Positions 14,294 to 16,992 of a stretch of DNA of 16,992 nt are shown piece by piece. Location: assembly GCA_947463755.1 (NCBI GenBank), contig CANHUK010000001.1, positions 1-16,992 of the forward strand, in the 5' to 3' direction. The stretch is from Chitinophagaceae bacterium (GTDB taxonomy: Bacteria > Bacteroidota > Bacteroidia > Chitinophagales > Chitinophagaceae). The notes under the pieces are model-generated. The model did not search any database. It was not told the origin of the DNA and saw only the letters and a list, made by a program, of their open reading frames with translations. The number at the start of each line of letters is the position of its first letter. The first letter of the stretch is position 1. Position numbers and translations under genes: made by a program.

Positions 14294-14830
14294 TTACTTT
14301 CCGCCGGCCGGCTTGGGTGGCGCTGCTCCACCTGCACTCAATTTCTTTCGTATCGCGGGCAACAGATCGTCGGCATCCGGCTGTACCAGTAACGCTTCCT
14401 TTCTGAGAACATAAGCATAACCACTGGCTTTGGCAACCTCAGCAATGAGTGCGTTCGCCTTCTGGGCAACGGGCGTCATTAACTCTTCCTGCTTCTGCTG
14501 CATCTGCTGCTGATAGCTGCTCTCGAAGCCCTGGAGGTCAACGAGCAACTTCTTCATCTTCTCACGATTGGCGGTGCGAATGGCATTCGACCACTTGGTG
14601 GAATCAGCCTTGAAGATGCTGTCCTGGCGATTCAGTTCGCGGACGGTCTCTGCGTAGTTGATCTGCAGGGCGCTGTCGAACTGAGACATCTCAGACATGG
14701 CCTTCTTATATTCGGGCATCAGCTGCACGACTTCATCTACACTGACGTAGGCGAATTTTGTCTGGGCACTCAGCGAGCCGGCGGAGGCCAGTGCCATGAA
14801 CATCATACCCAGGAACAATACTTTTTTCAT
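14294..14830 (-). CDS. OmpH/Skp family outer-membrane protein chaperone, copy 2
   Basis: A 178-residue periplasmic chaperone. A signal peptide is clear (MKKVLFLGMMFMALASAGSLSAQ, in two parts: positively charged start, hydrophobic core, AxA-like cleavage site near 21-23). The mature start TKFAYVSVDEVVQLMPEYKKA is typical of Skp, followed by a long coiled-coil region (about 55-140) rich in Gln, Lys and Glu. Skp trimers hold unfolded outer-membrane proteins on their way to BamA. The open frame continues upstream to a TTG at 14869, but the ATG at 14830 begins the signal peptide. It ends with a low-complexity tail AGGAAPPKPAGGK absent from copy 1. It follows copy 1 after 74 bp. Confidence 0.9.
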   Translation of the reverse strand: MKKVLFLGMMFMALASAGSLSAQTKFAYVSVDEVVQLMPEYKKAMSEMSQFDSALQINYAETVRELNRQDSIFKADSTKWSNAIRTANREKMKKLLVDLQGFESSYQQQMQQKQEELMTPVAQKANALIAEVAKASGYAYVLRKEALLVQPDADDLLPAIRKKLSAGGAAPPKPAGGK

Positions 14831-14904
14831 TGATTGGTTTGTTTTGTTATCTGTTAAGTCGTTCTGCAACGATCAAAGGTTGCGGGTGATTTGCGTTTTC
14901 ACGG

Positions 14905-15417
14905 TCATTTAACACCCAGCGCCTTCAAAATATCGTCGCTTTTGTCCAGTTTAGGGTCGGCAAATATAACGGTAATTCCTTCACTTTTGTCTAAAATAAA
15001 ATCATACTGACGCTCAGTGGCCAGCTTCTGAATGGCATTGTACACCTTGTCCTGTATCGGCTTGACCAGCTCCTGACGTCGCTTGAAAAGGTCACCCTCG
15101 AAACCGAACCTGCGCTTCTGCAGATCACGCAGTTCCTTTTCGCGGTTGAAGAGTTCATCCTCACGCTTCTTGCGCAACGTCTCGCTGAGCATGACTTGCT
15201 CCGCCTCGAAACTCCGATACATCGCATCCAGTTGCGCCTGCTTCGCCTCGATCTCCTTTTGCCACTGCTCACTCGCCAGGTCCAGTTTCTGCTGTGCCTC
15301 CTTGTATTCCGGCATCCGGTCAAGGATATACTTGGTGTCTATGACGGCATAACGCTGTGCCGATGCGGAAAACGTAGTCAGTCCGATGAACAGCGCAGAA
15401 AGGATCCAATGCTTCAT
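14905..15417 (-). CDS. OmpH/Skp family outer-membrane protein chaperone, copy 1
   Basis: A 170-residue periplasmic protein with a signal peptide (MKHWILSALFIGLTTFSASA, cleavage after SASA) and mature start QRYAVIDTKYILDRMPEYKEA. Residues about 40-125 are a charged coiled coil (Glu, Lys, Arg, Gln), the tentacle region of Skp, and the C-terminal strand YDFILDKSEGITVIF closes the trimer body. It lies 36 bp after bamA on the same strand, so it is in the same transcript as its client-receiving machine. It has diverged from copy 2 in the coiled coil, which is more Arg-rich here. Confidence 0.92.
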   Translation of the reverse strand: MKHWILSALFIGLTTFSASAQRYAVIDTKYILDRMPEYKEAQQKLDLASEQWQKEIEAKQAQLDAMYRSFEAEQVMLSETLRKKREDELFNREKELRDLQKRRFGFEGDLFKRRQELVKPIQDKVYNAIQKLATERQYDFILDKSEGITVIFADPKLDKSDDILKALGVK

Positions 15418-15453
15418 GGCCGTGATATTTATTGTGTATAGGTTATGATGGGT

Positions 15454-16992
15454 TTATTCAGGTTCGAAACCAAGCATGAAGGTAAATTTGCTGGCATCTC
15501 TGAGCTTGCCGGTCGCAGTTACCCGGTCAAGTCCAATGCCATAGTCAAATCCGAGCAGACCGAACATCGGCAGGAAGAAGCGGACACCTACGCCCACAGA
15601 ACGCCTCAGCTCAAAAGGATTCCACTGCTTGACACTATACCAGCCGTTGGCCGCCTCGAAGAAGGCCAGGCCGAAGATCGTACTGCTCGGGTTCGTGACG
15701 AACGGGTACCTCAACTCCATCGTATACTTGTTGAAGATGGTGAAGAAGTTCGAGGCACGGGAGATGTCTGGATTGATCGTAGGATCAGTGACCTGGTAGA
15801 CCGGATAGCCACGATGTGCGATGATATCATATCCAAGCACACCAAAGTTGTTGGTCAGACCGGCATCCCCCACCTGGAAACGTTCGAAAGGAGAGATCGG
15901 CAGATCTTTATTGTACCGGCCCATGAAACCATACTTGGCAGCAAACCGGAGTACGAACTGCCTCGACTTATCTTCTCCCGTGGCACGGCCCAGCGGAACG
16001 AACCACTCAGCATTGAAGCGCCACTTATGATACTCCACCAGCTTATAGATATCATTCTGATCGATACCCAGGAACGACGACCATGGCGGTGTGAAGGCAC
16101 CACTCAACATAAAGTTCGAACCACTCCTCGGGAAGATCGGCTGGTCAACAGATGCGCGCGACAGCGCAATGCGCAGGTTGAGGTTGGACGACTTACCCGT
16201 CGAGAAGGTCGGGAAGATGGCATAGTTCCTCGACTCGTAATTGATATAACTCAGCGTGTACACCAGCGTGAAGAAGTCATCCGGCCACTTCAACTGCTTA
16301 CCCAGTGAAATGGAACCACCCGTCGTATTCAGGAACGAGGAATCAGCGTAATTACGATCGAACATCCCCGTGTAGGGGTTGTAAGCATTGGAGAATCGGG
16401 TGTTGAAGATACTGACCGTGAAGGAGTTCCGCTTTTTCCCACCTAACCAGGGTTCGGTGAACGAGAAGTTGAGCGAACGGAAGAAGCGTCCGTTCGACTG
16501 GAACCTCAGACTCAGCTTCTGGCCACCGCCGGAGGGCAGGGGATCCCACGACTCCTTGCTGAAGATGTTCTTGATCGAAAAATTATTGAAGGTCACACCG
16601 AGCGTTCCTGTCAGACCAATATTACCACCCCATCCTGCACTCAGTTCAAGCTGGTCAGAAGACTTCTCCTCCAATGAATAATTGATATCCACCGTTCCGT
16701 CCTCCTGGTTGGGCACGGGATTGATGCCGATCTTCTCCTGGTTGAAATAACCAAGCTGCGAAAGTTCCCGCTGGGTTCTGATGATGTCCGACCGGCTGAA
16801 CTTTTCGCCGGGCAATGTACGGATCTCCCGGCGGATGACGTATTCGCGGGTTTTGTCGTTGCCTTCGATCTTGATGTTCTTGATGGTGGCCTGCGGGCCT
16901 TCCATGATGCGGATCTCGTGATCGATGGTGTCGTTGTACACCGAAGTCTCCACCGGATCGATCTGGAAGAACAGATACCCGTTGTCCATATA
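15454..16992 (-). CDS. bamA: Outer-membrane protein assembly factor BamA, C-terminal part (5' end outside window)
   Basis: The last 512 residues of a BamA-type Omp85 protein; the reading frame continues past the window edge. It contains most of the last POTRA domain (ATIKNIKIEGNDKTREYVIRR split near residue 34-54, then LSQLGYF) and a 16-strand barrel region with many aromatic-rich strands. The loop-6 type motif is HRGYP (in YDIIAHRGYPV), and the protein ends in a beta strand FTFMLGFEPE. BamA folds beta-barrel proteins into the outer membrane. The two skp genes follow directly on the same strand, the usual Bacteroidota arrangement. TamA is less likely given this context. Confidence 0.93.
   Translation of the reverse strand, partial: YMDNGYLFFQIDPVETSVYNDTIDHEIRIMEGPQATIKNIKIEGNDKTREYVIRREIRTLPGEKFSRSDIIRTQRELSQLGYFNQEKIGINPVPNQEDGTVDINYSLEEKSSDQLELSAGWGGNIGLTGTLGVTFNNFSIKNIFSKESWDPLPSGGGQKLSLRFQSNGRFFRSLNFSFTEPWLGGKKRNSFTVSIFNTRFSNAYNPYTGMFDRNYADSSFLNTTGGSISLGKQLKWPDDFFTLVYTLSYINYESRNYAIFPTFSTGKSSNLNLRIALSRASVDQPIFPRSGSNFMLSGAFTPPWSSFLGIDQNDIYKLVEYHKWRFNAEWFVPLGRATGEDKSRQFVLRFAAKYGFMGRYNKDLPISPFERFQVGDAGLTNNFGVLGYDIIAHRGYPVYQVTDPTINPDISRASNFFTIFNKYTMELRYPFVTNPSSTIFGLAFFEAANGWYSVKQWNPFELRRSVGVGVRFFLPMFGLLGFDYGIGLDRVTATGKLRDASKFTFMLGFEPE

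Noticed and set aside
1..16992. Mobile elements, CRISPR arrays, tRNA genes
   Set aside because: I saw no transposase or integrase, no regularly spaced repeats and no cloverleaf-like sequence; a tRNAscan or CRISPR search was not possible here.

Overview
The window looks like Bacteroidota chromosome, probably near Chitinophagaceae. This rests on a BamA gene followed by two tandem Skp/OmpH genes and murI, several copies of the Bacteroidota -7 promoter element (TAnnTTTG) and few Shine-Dalgarno sequences. There are two acyltransferases of the HGSNAT-like (DUF5009/COG4299) family common in this phylum. The DNA is fairly GC-rich for the phylum. I saw no tRNA, rRNA, insertion sequence or CRISPR array. 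The taxonomic call is inference from gene content.

Layout. (1) 245-3087, minus strand: a polysaccharide-export cassette in the order Wzm-type permease, Wzt-type ATPase with a C-terminal extension, and a WbpD/WlbB-like hexapeptide N-acetyltransferase. (2) 3388-5542, plus strand: the first HGSNAT-like membrane acyltransferase and an aldose 1-epimerase-family protein. (3) 5583-8974: a DNA-damage-tolerance block. umuD and umuC run on the minus strand. Divergent from umuD are a diverged 2H-phosphoesterase-like gene and a gene of unknown function. A 17-bp palindrome lies between the divergent genes and overlaps the predicted umuD -7 box. (4) 9068-10978: the second HGSNAT-like acyltransferase, converging on an SRAP (YedK/HMCES) gene. 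(5) 11065-12226, plus strand: tadA-type deaminase and Mn-type superoxide dismutase, closed by a strong hairpin. (6) 12288-16992, minus strand: housekeeping genes bamA (partial), skp, skp, terminator, murI, rpmH, terminator-like hairpin, rnpA, yidD.

The most unusual part is block 3. The UmuD homologue aligns without gaps to E. coli UmuD, yet the catalytic Ser60 is Ala and the catalytic Lys97 is Arg, so self-cleavage by the usual Ser-Lys dyad should be impossible. The divergent neighbour resembles a 2H phosphoesterase but lacks recognisable copies of both catalytic His motifs. UmuC appears intact, including its acidic active-site residues and a clamp-binding QGNLF motif. Together these suggest a translesion-polymerase module that does not use UmuD autoproteolysis as a switch and is controlled through the palindromic operator. 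That model is inference.
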